Below, piece by piece: positions 49,031-58,780 of a stretch of 64,000 nucleotides of DNA; position 1 is the first letter of the stretch, and each line of letters begins with the position of its first letter. The DNA comes from Cryobacterium gelidum. GTDB taxonomy: Bacteria; Actinomycetota; Actinomycetes; Actinomycetales; Microbacteriaceae. The translations under genes and the position numbers were made by a program. The notes beneath the pieces are model-generated. The model did not search any database. It was not told the origin of the DNA and saw nothing but the letters and a program-made list of their open reading frames with translations. The stretch is from positions 1 through 64,000 of the forward strand of contig NZ_SOHL01000020.1 of assembly GCF_004403985.1 (NCBI RefSeq), read 5' to 3'.

Positions 49031-51919
49031 TCAGTCCCTGCCGGTTAGTTTCCAGGCGTCCTCGTCGTCCTCGGCGCCATCCACCTCAGAATACCCCTGT
49101 GACATTTTCTCCACCGGGTCGTCGGCATAGCGAGCGTCGGGCGCTGAATCGACGGACTGCGCCTTCAGAGCATGCTGTTCGTCGTCGGACCCGCGCAGGC
49201 GGGCGAGCACGCTCGGCAGCTGTTCAGCCGTCACGAGCACGTCGCGGGCTTTGGAACCCTCGGACGGGCCGACGATCTCGCGGGATTCGAGCAGGTCCAT
49301 CAAACGGCCGGCCTTGGCGAAACCGACCCGCAGCTTACGCTGCAGCATCGAGGTCGACCCGAACTGGGTCGAAACGACGAGTTCGGCCGCAGCGAGGAGC
49401 ACCTCAAGGTCGTCGCCGATATCAGAGTCGATCTCCTTGCGCGGAGCAACCATGGAGACGTCGGGCCGGTAGTCCGGCCGGGCCTGCAGGGTGACGTGCT
49501 TGACAACCTTCTCGATCTCATCCTCGGTGACCCAGGCGCCCTGCACGCGTACGGCTTTGGAGGCGCCCATCGGCAGGAACAACGCGTCACCCTGACCGAT
49601 GAGCTTGTCGGCGCCGGGCTGGTCGAGGATGACCCGGGAGTCGGTGACGCTCGTGACGGCGAAGGCCAGCCGCGACGGCACATTGGCCTTGATCAGCCCG
49701 GTGACAACATCGACGCTGGGCCGCTGGGTGGCCAGCACGAGGTGGATGCCGGAGGCGCGGGCGAGCTGGGTGATGCGCACGATGGAGTCTTCAACGTCGC
49801 GCGGGGCGACCATCATGAGGTCGGCCAACTCATCGACGACGACCAGTAGATAGGGGTACGGCTTGAGCTTGCGTTCGCTGCCGACCGGCAGCACGAGCTC
49901 GCCGTTGACGACGGCCTTGTTGAAGTCGTCGATGTGGCGAAAGCCGAAGCTCGCGAGGTCATCGTAACGCATGTCCATCTCTTTCACGACCCACTGCAGC
50001 GCCTCGGCCGCCTTCTTCGGGTTCGTGATGATGGGGGTGATGAGGTGCGGCACGCCGGCGTAGGCGGCGAGCTCGACCCGTTTCGGGTCGATGAGCACCA
50101 TGCGCACGTCGCTCGGTTTGGCACGCATGAGCAGGCTCGTGATCATGGAGTTGACGAAGCTGGACTTGCCAGAGCCCGTCGAACCGGCCACGAGCAGGTG
50201 GGGCATTTTCGCGAGGTTGGCAATGACGAAACCGCCGCCGACGTCTTTGCCGACGCCGATGGTCATCGGGTGGGTGGCGTTGGTGGCGGTGCTCGATCGC
50301 AGCACGTCACCGAGGGTGACGATTTCGCGGTCGGTGTTGGGAATCTCGATACCGATGGCGCTCTTGCCGGGGATGGGCGAGAGAATGCGCACTTCGTTGG
50401 AGGCGACCGCGTAGGAGAGGTTCTTGCTCAGGGCGGTGACCCGCTCCACCTTGACGCCCGGGCCAAGTTCGATCTCGTACTGGGTGACCGTGGGGCCACG
50501 GGAGAATCCGGTGACCTTCGCATCGACCTGGAACTGGCGCAGCACCTCGGTGATCGACTTGACGACCTCGTCGTTGGCGGCCGAGCGGGCCTTGGCTGGC
50601 GGTCCGGCGGTGAGAGTGGATGCCGCGGGCACGAGATACGGAATGGCCGGGTGCGGGCCGGCCAGATCGGAATCGGAGCCTGCGAGCGGCGGCAGGGCCG
50701 TGCCGGAGGCATCCACTGCCTGGCTCAGTTCGGGAAAGACATCGTCGAAGCCGGGAAGGACATCGGTGTGCCCGGCCGGGTCGTCGGAGCGCAGGCCGGT
50801 GGACGTGCCGAGGTCGACCTCGCCGGTGAAGCGTTTGACGGCGAGTTCGGCCTTACGCAGGTCTTCGAGCACCTCGGTACCGTAGTGATCTCGTTCGGGC
50901 AGCACGGTATGGTCGGTGACTTCGGGCTCGATGGCGCTGTCGAAACCGCCCCGCGACTGACCACCGCCCAGGAGCACGCTGAGCGGGTCAGTGGCATCGG
51001 GAGCGACCGTAGCTTCAGTCGACAGGGCACCGCCGAAGTCGGGGTCTTCCTCCCGCTTGCTATTGTTCCGGCGCCACCACGGGAGCGCGCCCTCTGGTTC
51101 ATCGTCGACGCCGTCCAGCTCAACCTGCGCGGTCGTGCCCGGCTTACCACCCGTGGACTTTTTCGCAGCGGCTCGTTCTTCGTCATCGGTCAGCTGCGCG
51201 CCGAACAGCCACTCATACAGCTCGCGGGAACGCTGACCAACCCGGTTCGGCGGGGTTTTGGTGATGATGAACAAACTCAGCAGCAACAACAGGATGACGA
51301 CGATCGTGGCGCCGATCGACGTGGTCAGCAGGATCAGCGGGGCGGCAATCATCCACCCGATCACCCCGCCGGCCAGCGCGAGCGCTGGCATGCCGTCTTG
51401 CGGCTCTGGCTGCACACCGAAAATGTGGCACAGCCCCGAAATGGTCACGAGGAGCAGGCTCAGCCCGATGCCGATGCGGCCGTTGTCGTGCACGGAACTG
51501 GGTTTGCGGAACAGCCAGACAGAGAACACCAGCAGAATGACCGGCAGGGCGAAGGCGACCCGGCCGAATAATCCGCCGAAGGTGTAGGCGTCGAGCTTCT
51601 GGGCGACGACATCGTTGATCAGGAACCATTCGACGATGGCTCCCGAGATGGCGAGCAGCACGAGAAAGAACGGAAGTCCGTCGCGACGTTCGTCTTTGGA
51701 GAGTTTTTCGGGGCCGAGGGCGCGGGCCGCGCCGCCGGTGAGGTGGGCCAGGCCCATCCAGGCGCGGGCACCGAGGCTCGGTTTCACGTCGACGGCGGTG
51801 AATTTGACGGTCTTCTGCGCGGCGGTCGCGCCGGCCCCGCGGGTTGCCGGTTTGCGCGCCGGGACGCCCTTCGTTGCCGGAGTGCGGGCACGCCCGGACG
51901 ACTTAGTGCTCGTAGCCAT
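49031..51919 (-). CDS. ftsK: DNA translocase FtsK
   Basis: A 962-residue septal DNA pump. Four to five membrane helices lie in the first ~240 residues (for instance [20 protein letters not shown]), followed by an acidic linker. The RecA-like motor has Walker A STGSGKSS and Walker [14 protein letters not shown]. The C-terminal gamma winged helix, which reads chromosome-orienting sequences, covers about residues 850-915. It heads the ftsK-pgsA-cinA run. Confidence 0.95.
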   Translation of the reverse strand: MATSTKSSGRARTPATKGVPARKPATRGAGATAAQKTVKFTAVDVKPSLGARAWMGLAHLTGGAARALGPEKLSKDERRDGLPFFLVLLAISGAIVEWFLINDVVAQKLDAYTFGGLFGRVAFALPVILLVFSVWLFRKPSSVHDNGRIGIGLSLLLVTISGLCHIFGVQPEPQDGMPALALAGGVIGWMIAAPLILLTTSIGATIVVILLLLLSLFIITKTPPNRVGQRSRELYEWLFGAQLTDDEERAAAKKSTGGKPGTTAQVELDGVDDEPEGALPWWRRNNSKREEDPDFGGALSTEATVAPDATDPLSVLLGGGQSRGGFDSAIEPEVTDHTVLPERDHYGTEVLEDLRKAELAVKRFTGEVDLGTSTGLRSDDPAGHTDVLPGFDDVFPELSQAVDASGTALPPLAGSDSDLAGPHPAIPYLVPAASTLTAGPPAKARSAANDEVVKSITEVLRQFQVDAKVTGFSRGPTVTQYEIELGPGVKVERVTALSKNLSYAVASNEVRILSPIPGKSAIGIEIPNTDREIVTLGDVLRSSTATNATHPMTIGVGKDVGGGFVIANLAKMPHLLVAGSTGSGKSSFVNSMITSLLMRAKPSDVRMVLIDPKRVELAAYAGVPHLITPIITNPKKAAEALQWVVKEMDMRYDDLASFGFRHIDDFNKAVVNGELVLPVGSERKLKPYPYLLVVVDELADLMMVAPRDVEDSIVRITQLARASGIHLVLATQRPSVDVVTGLIKANVPSRLAFAVTSVTDSRVILDQPGADKLIGQGDALFLPMGASKAVRVQGAWVTEDEIEKVVKHVTLQARPDYRPDVSMVAPRKEIDSDIGDDLEVLLAAAELVVSTQFGSTSMLQRKLRVGFAKAGRLMDLLESREIVGPSEGSKARDVLVTAEQLPSVLARLRGSDDEQHALKAQSVDSAPDARYADDPVEKMSQGYSEVDGAEDDEDAWKLTGRD

Positions 51920-52040
51920 GAAATAACGCTACCAAGCACCGGCGACATTCCCCCGACCCCACGCCCATGGTCGGTGCGACTGGCGAGCGGACAGATGCCG
52001 AATGCCGCGCGGCGCATCCGCTCGTGCGCACCCGTTGGTA

Positions 52041-53267
52041 CTAATAGCGGATAGCGTCGATCACCTTCACCCGCACCGCTACCAGCGCGGGAATCAGCCC
52101 GGCCAGGGCGCCGACGACCGTCGCGCAGACCAGGCCGAAGATGGCCGCTTCGACCGGGAACGGTGGAAAATCGGTGACCTGGCCCTGGCTGATGAAATTC
52201 TCAACGATCGGGCTTTTCACGATGAGCACGGCGGCGATCACCCCGACAATTCCGGCCACGACGGTCGCGACGACGCTTTCCATCATGACGGCGAAGAACA
52301 CCCGGGCGGCGGTTGCGCCGAAGCTGCGTCGAATGCCGATCTCCCGAATGCGCTGCTTGAGGGTGACCAAGGCGATGTTGACCAGGCCGAGGGCGCCGAG
52401 AAGCAGCACGAGTCCGGCGATGGCGCCGACGGTGAGTTTGAGCGAGAGGTACGGGTCGCCATCCATGTACGCCCCGAAGTCCTGTCGGTTCAGCTGAACG
52501 GATGCCTCACTCCCCAAAGCACCCTGCACGTCACGCTGCAGGGCGGTAACCAGCTGTTCGGACACGTCGACGGGCACCCACAGCTCGTAGGACGGTGGTC
52601 CGAATTGCTGGTTCGGGTCGGTGACGACCGGCGTGATGGCGGTGAGCGCGTCGGCGAGCATATACATGGCCGGTTCGGTCTCCCACGAGAGTGCGGGGTA
52701 GACACCCGTGACGACGGCCGTCGTGGTGCGTTCGCCCACCAGGGTCGCGGTTGGGTGGGTGCGCAGGTCGGGTCGGCCGAGGCGGTCCCAGAAGATGGAG
52801 TTGACCAGCACGGCTGGCGCGAGCCGGGCCTGGTCATCGTCGGTAAACCAGACGCCCTTCTCGAGGGTGATGCGGTGCATGGTGCCGTAGGGCGGATCGA
52901 TGCCGAGGGTCTGCACCGGGACGGCGCCGTCGGCGAATTGCACCGTCTGGCTGGTGTTGATCACCCGGCTGGCATAGTCGATTTGGTAGCGTTCGAGCGC
53001 CGTGCGCCAGATTTCGGTCATTTCAGTCGGGGTGGAGCCATCGTTCATCGACACGAATAGGGAGAGGCTGGCGGCGCGCCCCCCCGACCGCTCGCTCGAT
53101 TCGAGGGTCGCCTGCTGGGCGACCGCGCCGAGTCCGACGACGGTGGTGATGGCGCAGACGGCGACGGCCACGCCGATCAGTGAAAGCATGACGCGGGTCT
53201 TGTGGATTCTCACCTCCTGCCAGGCTTCGATGACGGAGCCAACCAGGTTGCTCGCGGCGCGCTTCAT
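52041..53267 (-). CDS. MacB-like ABC transporter permease
   Basis: A 408-residue FtsX-type permease: one helix near residue 30, a large extracytoplasmic MacB_PCD-like domain (about 55-270), and three C-terminal helices with TLKQRIREIGIRRSFGATAARV, the FtsX signature. Its start overlaps the ATPase gene stop by 4 bp. Last gene of a three-gene export system. Likely exports a peptide, lipid or toxic compound; the substrate is unknown. Confidence 0.85.
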   Translation of the reverse strand: MKRAASNLVGSVIEAWQEVRIHKTRVMLSLIGVAVAVCAITTVVGLGAVAQQATLESSERSGGRAASLSLFVSMNDGSTPTEMTEIWRTALERYQIDYASRVINTSQTVQFADGAVPVQTLGIDPPYGTMHRITLEKGVWFTDDDQARLAPAVLVNSIFWDRLGRPDLRTHPTATLVGERTTTAVVTGVYPALSWETEPAMYMLADALTAITPVVTDPNQQFGPPSYELWVPVDVSEQLVTALQRDVQGALGSEASVQLNRQDFGAYMDGDPYLSLKLTVGAIAGLVLLLGALGLVNIALVTLKQRIREIGIRRSFGATAARVFFAVMMESVVATVVAGIVGVIAAVLIVKSPIVENFISQGQVTDFPPFPVEAAIFGLVCATVVGALAGLIPALVAVRVKVIDAIRY

Positions 53268-53959
53268 GCCGGCACCGCGCTTACGACCCGGAGCACGCCA
53301 TGGTCGAGCCGCAGGTGCCGGGTGGCTCGGGCGGCGATGGCTGGATCGTGGGTGATGGTGACGAGGGCGGCCCCGGATTCGGTGGCGACCTCATCGATCA
53401 AGTCCATCACCGTTTCCCCGGTTTCCAGGTCGAGTGCTCCGGTGGGTTCGTCGGCGAGAATCAGACGGGGGCCGCGCACCAGCGAGCGGGCGATCGCCAC
53501 GCGCTGCTGTTCACCGCCGCTCAATCGGTCGGGCAGTGCACCGAGCCGGTCACTGAGGCCGACCCGTTCGAGCATCTCGGTGGCGATTCGGGCGCGCTGC
53601 CAGAACTGACGACCTTCCGCGTAGAGCAGCGGAGTCATCACGTTTTCGAGGGCGGTGCGGCCCTGCAGCAGGTTGAACTGTTGAAAGATGAAGCCGACCT
53701 CACGCCCGCGCAACCGGTCCCGGGCGCCGGAGGACAGCGAATGCACCGGGCGGTCTTCGAACAGCATGGTGCCGCTCGTGGGGTTGTCGAGCAGCCCGAG
53801 CAGGTTGAGCAGGGTGGTTTTGCCCGAACCGGACCGGCCGACGATCGACACGCGGTCGCCCACGTCGACGTCGAGGTCGACGCCGGAGAGGATGGTGAGA
53901 GGCGGCGCATCGATGAGCTGCACGGTGCGGGTCACGCCCTCAAGGTGCAGCAGGGTCAT
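53264..53959 (-). CDS. MacB/LolD-like ABC transporter ATPase
   Basis: A 231-residue ATPase with Walker A GRSGSGKTT, Q-loop IFQQFNLLQGRTALENV, signature [15 protein letters not shown], Walker B LILADEPTGALD and the switch His in VTITHDPAIA. The sequence belongs to the LolD/MacB class that works with FtsX-type permeases. It overlaps both neighbours by 4 bp. Confidence 0.92.
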   Translation of the reverse strand: MTLLHLEGVTRTVQLIDAPPLTILSGVDLDVDVGDRVSIVGRSGSGKTTLLNLLGLLDNPTSGTMLFEDRPVHSLSSGARDRLRGREVGFIFQQFNLLQGRTALENVMTPLLYAEGRQFWQRARIATEMLERVGLSDRLGALPDRLSGGEQQRVAIARSLVRGPRLILADEPTGALDLETGETVMDLIDEVATESGAALVTITHDPAIAARATRHLRLDHGVLRVVSAVPA

Positions 53960-55020
53960 TTGGAGATCCCGCTGCTGGAGAGGCTGTCTCCGAAGCAGAC
54001 CGTGCTGCCGTCGGGTTGCAGATCGCAGCCCTCGCCGCCGGGGCTGACAGCGGTGGCGCCCGGAACGAACTGGTTGATCAGGTCGCCCTCGAGGATTCCG
54101 TCGATGACCTGGACGTTCACTCCGTCGGTCATGCCGAGCGTTACCGGGCGCTCTTCGGTGCCGCCGTCCGGCAACACGAACCAGACGACGCCGGTCTGGG
54201 CGGAGCCCTTCACCGCGGTGGTGGGCACGATGAGTATGTTTTCGGCCAGGCCTGCAGCGATCGTGATCTGGGCGGCCAGACCGGAGAAGACGGTCACTTC
54301 GGCCGGAATCGCGCAGGTGACGGTGGTGCCGCTCGAGCCGGTCTCGCCGCCGGATACGCCGTCAGCACCGGCCGCGGCACCGGCCAGCGGGGTGGTGATG
54401 GTCAAGCCGGTGCAGGTGAACGGCGCCGGCCCGTTGGTGATGGCGACGGATGCCTCGGTCGGCTTGCTCAGCAGGCGGTATTGCTGCTCGGGGCTGAGGG
54501 CGCCGCTCACGGAAAAGCTCGGTGGTGCGACCTGGCCGGTGGCATCCCCCACGGCTACGCTCTGGCCGTGGATGACGCCGAGCGAGCTCAGGGTGCCGGT
54601 GATCGGGGCCAGCACTTTGACGAAGGTGATCACCGGTTTCGGCTGGGTGATGGTGATGTTGCCATCGGCATCCGTTGATTCGACCGGGTCTTTGATTGTT
54701 TCGACCCGGATGTCGTAGATCTTGTCGTTTTTGTTCACCGTTTGTCCGGCTGCGAGGAAGATCTCGTCGACCGTGCCGATGGCGGTCGCTTTGACGGCGA
54801 CGGCTGGATCGGCCGTGACCGTGCCGGGCAGGGTCACGTCGTTGCTGATCGTGCCGAGGGCGACTGGAATCTGGGGTTCGACGATGACTCCGGTCGGTTC
54901 AGCCGGGTTGCTGTCTGCCGCGTTGTCGGGGTAGAACGCAACCTTGACGAGCGCCACCGCGATGGCCGCAATCACGACCAGTCGAAGGATGGGAAAGATC
55001 CATTTGCGTGCAACGTTCAT
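53956..55020 (-). CDS. Membrane-anchored efflux adaptor (HlyD-like) of the ABC system
   Basis: A 354-residue protein with an N-terminal membrane anchor (LRLVVIAAIAVALVKVAFY) and an external part with biotinyl-lipoyl-like and barrel segments (GTVDEIFLAAGQTVNKNDKIYD, VLAPITGTLSSLGVIHGQSV, LIVPTTAVKG). Two cysteines flank an insert near residue 220-255 (TCTG...TCAI) and two more are at the C terminus. I chose the ATG at 55020; the longer frame runs into the tRNA gene. First gene of the export operon. Confidence 0.8.
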   Translation of the reverse strand: MNVARKWIFPILRLVVIAAIAVALVKVAFYPDNAADSNPAEPTGVIVEPQIPVALGTISNDVTLPGTVTADPAVAVKATAIGTVDEIFLAAGQTVNKNDKIYDIRVETIKDPVESTDADGNITITQPKPVITFVKVLAPITGTLSSLGVIHGQSVAVGDATGQVAPPSFSVSGALSPEQQYRLLSKPTEASVAITNGPAPFTCTGLTITTPLAGAAAGADGVSGGETGSSGTTVTCAIPAEVTVFSGLAAQITIAAGLAENILIVPTTAVKGSAQTGVVWFVLPDGGTEERPVTLGMTDGVNVQVIDGILEGDLINQFVPGATAVSPGGEGCDLQPDGSTVCFGDSLSSSGISK

Positions 55021-55154
55021 GACACTCCCCCGCCGGCTGACCCACCCTGGTCGAGCTCGATGGGCTGAGCCTAGCGCTGTATGAGCCGAGAAGCCCCAGT
55101 TGGTTGCTGCGTGTGAAACGGCATGCCCGGCTCGCGCGTCAACCGAAACGAACA

Positions 55155-55194
55155 CAAAAAACCCGCCGACACTGCGCGAGACAGTGACGACGGG
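55155..55194 (-). terminator. Terminator of tRNA-Lys
   Basis: A 13-bp stem (CCCGTCGTCACTG/CAGTGTCGGCGGG, 11 Watson-Crick pairs) is followed on the minus strand by TTTTTT, 6 bp after the tRNA CCA end. A strong intrinsic terminator. Confidence 0.9.
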
Positions 55195-55199
55195 ATTGC

Positions 55200-55275
<76 letters not shown>

Positions 55276-55400
55276 CTGTGCGGCAGTGGAACAACCCGCG
55301 GCAACGTGTAACCCTAACACCCCAAGCAGGCTCGATGCCAATCGAGGCCGAAAAGGGCCCACGACCGGCATCCGTGCGTGAAATTACTATCCTTGGGAGG

Positions 55401-56222
55401 GTGACCGAACAGCGAATGTATTCCCTTTCCGAGGACCTCAACCTGGCACTCGCCCTCGCCGATGCCGCCGACACCATCTCACGTGCGCGCTTCACCGCGC
55501 TCGATCTCGTGGTGACGACGAAGCCCGACCGCACGCCGGTGACAGACGCCGACCAGGCCGTTGAGCGTGCGATCCGCGGTTTGCTGGCCGAGCAGCGCCC
55601 CGACGACGGCATTCTCGGCGAAGAGTTCGGCATCATCGGGTCGACGACCCGCCAATGGATCATCGATCCCATCGATGGCACCGCCGGATTCCTCCGCGGC
55701 ATACCAATCTGGGCCACCCTTCTCTCCCTCGCCGTGGATGGCGTACCGGTGCTCGGCGTGGTCAGTGCCCCCGCGCTCGGCAAGCGTTGGTGGGCCGCGG
55801 CCGGCAGTGGCGCCTGGTCGATCGATACGCGCACCGCGGATGACACCCCCCTGCGCCTGCGCGTCTCCGGCATCGACACGCTCGCCGAGGCATCCATCAG
55901 CTATGGCAGCCTGCAGCAGTGGGATGCGGCCGGGCACCTCGACGAGCTCGTGGACCTCTCCCGGCAGGTCTGGCGCACCAGGGCCTACGGCGACATGTGG
56001 TCGTACATGCTGCTCGCCGAGGGCCACCTCGACGTGGCCGGCGAATTCGACCTGCAGCCCTACGACATGGCCGCCCTCGCGCCGATCGTGCAGGAGGCCG
56101 GCGGCACGTTCACCTCGGTCGACGGCCAGCCTGGCCCCTGGCACGGCAGCGCCCTGGCCACAAACGGGCTGCTGCACGCGGCGACGCTCGCCGTGCTGAA
56201 CCCGGGCCAGGCATTGTCTTAA
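55401..56222 (+). CDS. hisN: Inositol-monophosphatase-family phosphatase, probable histidinol-phosphatase
   Basis: A 273-residue metal-dependent phosphatase with the family metal motifs GEEFG, WIIDPIDGTAGFLRGIPIWATLL and the C-terminal PYDMAALAPIVQEAGG. In actinobacteria this subgroup often supplies histidinol-phosphatase, and no HisB phosphatase domain exists here; the substrate is inferred. The start is uncertain. The GTG at 55401 lies 10 bp after TACTAT (55385-55390) and could be leaderless. The ATG at 55416 is the alternative. Confidence 0.75.
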   Translation: MTEQRMYSLSEDLNLALALADAADTISRARFTALDLVVTTKPDRTPVTDADQAVERAIRGLLAEQRPDDGILGEEFGIIGSTTRQWIIDPIDGTAGFLRGIPIWATLLSLAVDGVPVLGVVSAPALGKRWWAAAGSGAWSIDTRTADDTPLRLRVSGIDTLAEASISYGSLQQWDAAGHLDELVDLSRQVWRTRAYGDMWSYMLLAEGHLDVAGEFDLQPYDMAALAPIVQEAGGTFTSVDGQPGPWHGSALATNGLLHAATLAVLNPGQALS

Positions 56223-56225
56223 CAG

Positions 56226-56984
56226 TCAGACCGAAGCACCCGGATCGTCCGGAAAGTTGCCGTTGCGAGCGTTGCGCGCATCGAGCCGGCGCTGGCGCTG
56301 GCGCCAGGCCCGGGGGTTCAGCAGCAGAATCGGCTTCGGAATGCGCAACGCGTACCCGGTCGGCAGAACCCAGCCGTAACGTTTGGCCAGCAGCGACAGC
56401 GCGGCGCCGCTGAGAATGGCCACGCCGGTGCCGACCGCCACGAACCCGAGCTGGCTCAGGATCACCATCTCGGTGCTCGCCAGCAGGGCACTCGTGGCAT
56501 AGAGCGTATTGCCGCCGAAGATCGTCGGCACCTTGAGCAGCATGATGTCGCGCACCATACCGCCGCCGACCGCGGTGATCATGCCGAGCAGAATGGCGGG
56601 CAGCCAACCGAGACCGGCATCGAGCGCCTTCTGCACCCCCACCGCCGCCCAGCATCCCACGGCGAGCGCGTCGGTCAGCAACAGCACGCGTCGGGTCCAC
56701 CGGCCGTTGAACGTCACGAAGAAGGCGATGACACCGCCGAGGATGGCAATGATCAGATAGGCCGGGTCGAGCAGTGCCGCCGGGCTGCCCTGCTGAAGCA
56801 GGGTGTCGCGGATCATGCCGCCGCCGAGCCCGCTCATGATGGCAAGTACCACGAAGCCGACAATGTCGAGGCGGGCCGTGCGCGCGGCGACTCCGCCGAG
56901 AATGGCGTTGGCGAGCACGCCAGCCAGGTCCACGAAGCGGATTACCTCAAACAGTGTCTCCGACTCAGTGTTCACTTGCCCCAT
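56226..56984 (-). CDS. TRIC-family (YadS-like) cation channel protein
   Basis: A 252-residue membrane protein made of two homologous halves, each three helices with a conserved loop: GLGGGMIRDTLL in the first and AVGGGMVRDIMLLKVPTIF in the second. Bacterial TRIC homologues form trimeric monovalent-cation channels. The last ~50 residues are polar and basic. Convergent with hisN (4 bp apart). Confidence 0.85.
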   Translation of the reverse strand: MGQVNTESETLFEVIRFVDLAGVLANAILGGVAARTARLDIVGFVVLAIMSGLGGGMIRDTLLQQGSPAALLDPAYLIIAILGGVIAFFVTFNGRWTRRVLLLTDALAVGCWAAVGVQKALDAGLGWLPAILLGMITAVGGGMVRDIMLLKVPTIFGGNTLYATSALLASTEMVILSQLGFVAVGTGVAILSGAALSLLAKRYGWVLPTGYALRIPKPILLLNPRAWRQRQRRLDARNARNGNFPDDPGASV

Positions 56985-57030
56985 TCTCTCTCATCTCGGC
57001 GCAGGCGACGGGCGCAATTACAGTTGAACC

Positions 57031-57474
57031 ATGAGGATCAACGCTTTTTCCGACGTGTGCCTGCGGATCGTCATGCTGCTCTGTGCGGCGCCGCACGGCG
57101 TGACCTTCACCTCGCGAGTGGTTGCCGCCGAGGTCGGCACTCCCTACAACCATGTGAGCAAGGCGCTGTTGCGCCTCCGCGAGCTCGGCCTGGTCGAGGC
57201 CATTCGGGGGCGGAGCGGCGGCGTGCGCATCAGCCCGCTCGGGCGCGACGTCACCGTCGGGGCACTCCTGCGCCAGCTCGACACGCGCACCGACCTCGCC
57301 GCCTGCGACTCCCCCAACGATCCCTGCCCATTATTGAGCGGATGCGGCCTCCGCGGCAGCCTGCGCCGGGCCAGGGAAGCCTTTTACCGCGAGCTGGATA
57401 GCCTCGTCATCGCCAGCCTCCCGCACGGAAAGCCGAATGGACCGATCCTCGTGGAACTGGGATCGGTGCGGTAG
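57031..57474 (+). CDS. nsrR: Rrf2-family nitric-oxide-sensing repressor NsrR
   Basis: A 147-residue winged-helix repressor. The cluster ligands Cys92, Cys99 and Cys105 (ACDSPNDPCPLLSGC) have spacing close to the C-x5-7-C-x5-C of NsrR (known to bind a [4Fe-4S] cluster that NO destroys). RSGGVRISPLGRDVTVGALL is the usual post-helix segment. It lies immediately upstream of hmp, its classic target. Confidence 0.9.
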   Translation: MRINAFSDVCLRIVMLLCAAPHGVTFTSRVVAAEVGTPYNHVSKALLRLRELGLVEAIRGRSGGVRISPLGRDVTVGALLRQLDTRTDLAACDSPNDPCPLLSGCGLRGSLRRAREAFYRELDSLVIASLPHGKPNGPILVELGSVR

Positions 57475-57488
57475 GACTAAAGTCCCTA

Positions 57489-57509
57489 CTTTCTACGACT
57501 AGTAGAAAG
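57489..57509. promoter_or_regulatory. Perfect palindrome upstream of hmp
   Basis: CTTTCTAC-N5-GTAGAAAG: an 8-bp perfect inverted repeat 15 bp after the nsrR stop. It may be an operator or a short hairpin ending the nsrR transcript. Confidence 0.5.
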
Positions 57510-57518
57510 CATCCGTTT

Positions 57519-57541
57519 AATTGGCATATCAAATGCTACTT
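57519..57541. promoter_or_regulatory. Candidate NsrR operator of hmp
   Basis: Read on the minus strand, AAGTAGCATTT-G-ATATGCCAATT resembles the 11-1-11 NsrR consensus (AAGATGYATTT-N-AAATRCATCTT); by eye it agrees at 16 of 22 positions. It is 50 bp upstream of the hmp start in unusually AT-rich DNA. Confidence 0.5.
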
Positions 57542-57590
57542 TTGTGGAAGGCCCCCACAAACGGGAGTCGGTCACATAGAAGGAGTATTC

Positions 57591-58754
57591 ATGCTTTCGG
57601 CCCAGTCCCTCCCCCTCATCGAAGCCACCCTGCCGCTGGTCGGTGAGCGGATGCCCCAGATCGCACGGAACTTCTACAAGCGCATGCTCACCGCCCACCC
57701 CGAATTGTTCGATGGGTTGTTCAGCCGCTCGAACCAGAAGAACGGCACGCAGCAGCAGGCTCTCGCCGGCAGCATCGCCGTCTTCGCGACCCACATGGTA
57801 AAGAACCCCGACATCACGCCGGAGGCCATGCTCTCCCGCATCGCCCACAAGCACATCTCCCTCGACATTCAGCCCGAGCAGTACGACATCGTCTACAAGT
57901 ATTTGTTCGAGGGCATCGCCGACGAACTCAGCGACGTCATCACGGCCGAGATCGCCGCCGCCTGGACCGAGGTCTACTGGCTGATGGCCCATGCGTTGAT
58001 CAAGATGGAGAAGGGCCTCTACGCCGGACTCGCCAGCGACAAGCCGCTCGCCCCCTGGATCGTCGTGAAGAAGGAAGCGGCCGGAACCGACGCCGTCACG
58101 TTCACCCTCGAACCGGCCGACGACACTCCAGTGACGCCCGCCTTGCCGGGCCAGTACGTCAGCGTCACCGCCACCATGCCCGACGGTATCCGCCAAGTGC
58201 GTCAGTACTCCCTTTCAGCCGGCACGGCCACGACGCGAGTCTTCACCACCAAGCTCGACGCCGACGGCGAGGTCTCCCCCGTGCTGCACCGCGACGTGCA
58301 GGTCGGCGATACGCTCATCCTCTCCGTGCCGTGCGGCGATATCACCCTCGATGCGGGCACCGGCCCGCTGATCCTGGCCTCGGCCGGAATCGGCTGCACG
58401 CCCAGCGCCTCCATCCTGCGCTCCCTGGTGGACACGGGATCGAAGCGTGAGGTGCTCGTGCTGCATGCCGAAAGCAACCTCGAGCGCTGGGCGCTGCGCG
58501 AACAGATGAATGAGGACGTCGCGCTCCTGGAGGCGGCCGAACTCGAGCTCTGGCTGGAGATCCCGAGCGAGGGCCACCACGAGGGTTTCATGTCGCTGGC
58601 GAACGTGGCCATCCCGGAGGATGCCTCGGTGTACCTCTGCGGTCCACTCCCGTTCATGCGCAGCCTGCGCTCCCAGGCACTGCAGTCCGGCGTGCCGGCC
58701 GATCGCATCCACTACGAGATCTTCGGCCCCGACCTCTGGCTCGCCAACGCCTGA
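57591..58754 (+). CDS. hmp: Flavohemoglobin (nitric oxide dioxygenase)
   Basis: Oxidises NO to nitrate with NAD(P)H. 387 residues. The globin domain (1-137) has Tyr29 in FYKRML, and the proximal heme histidine in AHKHISL (His88). The FAD domain contains RQYSLS, and the NAD domain GIGCTP. The C terminus is IFGPDLWLA, as in E. coli Hmp. AAGGAG precedes the ATG. Expression should be released when NsrR loses its cluster. Confidence 0.95.
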   Translation: MLSAQSLPLIEATLPLVGERMPQIARNFYKRMLTAHPELFDGLFSRSNQKNGTQQQALAGSIAVFATHMVKNPDITPEAMLSRIAHKHISLDIQPEQYDIVYKYLFEGIADELSDVITAEIAAAWTEVYWLMAHALIKMEKGLYAGLASDKPLAPWIVVKKEAAGTDAVTFTLEPADDTPVTPALPGQYVSVTATMPDGIRQVRQYSLSAGTATTRVFTTKLDADGEVSPVLHRDVQVGDTLILSVPCGDITLDAGTGPLILASAGIGCTPSASILRSLVDTGSKREVLVLHAESNLERWALREQMNEDVALLEAAELELWLEIPSEGHHEGFMSLANVAIPEDASVYLCGPLPFMRSLRSQALQSGVPADRIHYEIFGPDLWLANA

Positions 58755-58780
58755 GCGTCGGCCCACGCTAGGTTTGGATC

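Noticed and set aside
49934-51571. A 545-codon plus-strand open frame
   Set aside because: Antisense to ftsK, low-complexity His/Arg/Asp-rich translation typical of shadow frames.
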